Shown: positions 5,395 to 5,705 of the stretch, one piece after another
How positions within the stretch are numbered: position 1 is the stretch's first letter
How the letters are laid out: every line of letters begins with the position of its first letter
Source: an uncultured Clostridia bacterium
GTDB taxonomy: Bacteria; Bacillota; Clostridia; TANB77; CAG-508
Direction of reading: 5' to 3'
Length of the DNA: 5,705 nt
NCBI GenBank assembly: GCA_944392065.1
Contig: CALXVO010000079.1
Coordinates: 1-5,705, forward strand
Translations under genes and position numbers: made by a program
The notes under the pieces: generated by a model
The model's database searches: none
What the model saw: only the letters and a program-made list of their open reading frames with translations
Told to the model about the DNA's origin: nothing

Positions 5395-5705
5395 GTGAAA
5401 AACATAAAAGAGTATAATTTAGATGAATTGCAAGATGAACTTGCCATTTTAGGAGAGAAAAAATATAGGGCAGAACAAATATTTAAATGGCTCTATGTTG
5501 ATAAAGTAAAAGAGTTTGATGAGATGACCAACTTATCAATAGAATTAAGAAAAAAACTAAAACAAGAATATACAATGTGTAATTTTAAAATCCTAAAAAA
5601 ACAAGAGTCATCTGATGGAACAAAGAAATATTTATTTGATGTATTAGATGGAAATGCTATAGAAACCGTACTTATGGAATATCATCATGGAAAAACAATA
5701 TGTGT
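5395..5705 (+). CDS. rlmN: Dual-specificity RNA methyltransferase RlmN, N-terminal part (3' end outside window)
   Basis: Radical SAM enzyme that methylates C2 of A2503 in 23S rRNA and A37 of certain tRNAs, affecting decoding accuracy. 103 complete codons of a protein usually about 350 residues are visible. They hold the N-terminal accessory domain, with KKYRAEQIFKWLY (residues 22-34), FDEMTNLS (41-48) and SSDGTKKYLFDVLDGNAIETVLM (72-94), then the YHHGKTIC lead-in. The Cx3Cx2C iron-sulfur motif lies beyond the edge. The start is GTG: GAAGG (5384-5388) is 6 nt upstream, and the frame has a stop at 5383-5385, so nothing earlier is possible. The ATG at 5382 is in another frame and stops after three codons. 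Confidence 0.95.
   Translation, partial: MKNIKEYNLDELQDELAILGEKKYRAEQIFKWLYVDKVKEFDEMTNLSIELRKKLKQEYTMCNFKILKKQESSDGTKKYLFDVLDGNAIETVLMEYHHGKTIC

Overview
The window is AT-rich throughout, uses the standard bacterial code (TGA ends one gene, Trp is TGG) and has AGGTGAT-type ribosome binding sites and sigma-A-like promoters. Together with a MurT/GatD-type gene pair, this points to a low-GC Bacillota, most likely an uncultured Clostridia-like lineage. That placement is an inference from composition and gene content.

Layout, all genes on the + strand: (1) the 3' part of aspS (aspartyl-tRNA synthetase), cut by the left edge, followed 8 nt later by mnmA (tRNA U34 2-thiouridylase), probably one transcript. 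(2) A 370-nt spacer with a GC-richer island and imperfect hairpins but no convincing gene. (3) A single small gene for an 81-residue, charged, probably coiled-coil protein of unknown function, with its own promoter and intrinsic terminator. (4) A new promoter driving a murT-like gene and, after an unusually long 113-nt gap, a gatD-like gene. (5) A 164-nt foldback element with perfect 19-bp ends and a perfect 16-bp inner stem. (6) A promoter and the first 103 codons of rlmN (23S rRNA/tRNA adenine C2 methyltransferase), cut by the right edge.

Three of the genes (aspS, mnmA, rlmN) belong to the translation and RNA-modification machinery. The murT/gatD-like pair would normally amidate D-glutamate in lipid II to D-isoglutamine.

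The most notable observation is that this pair keeps the MurT ATP-binding loop and Cys4 zinc ribbon but appears to have lost the whole glutaminase triad. The GatD-like protein has no Cys at the nucleophile elbow (Thr instead) and Leu where the catalytic His should be. The MurT-like protein has Asn where the third triad residue (Asp) is expected. This looks like coordinated loss of glutamine hydrolysis in an intact two-gene unit, so a changed chemistry (free ammonia, another amine, or a regulatory role) is worth testing. The second notable item is the foldback element next to rlmN, which could be a MITE-like element or a structured RNA.
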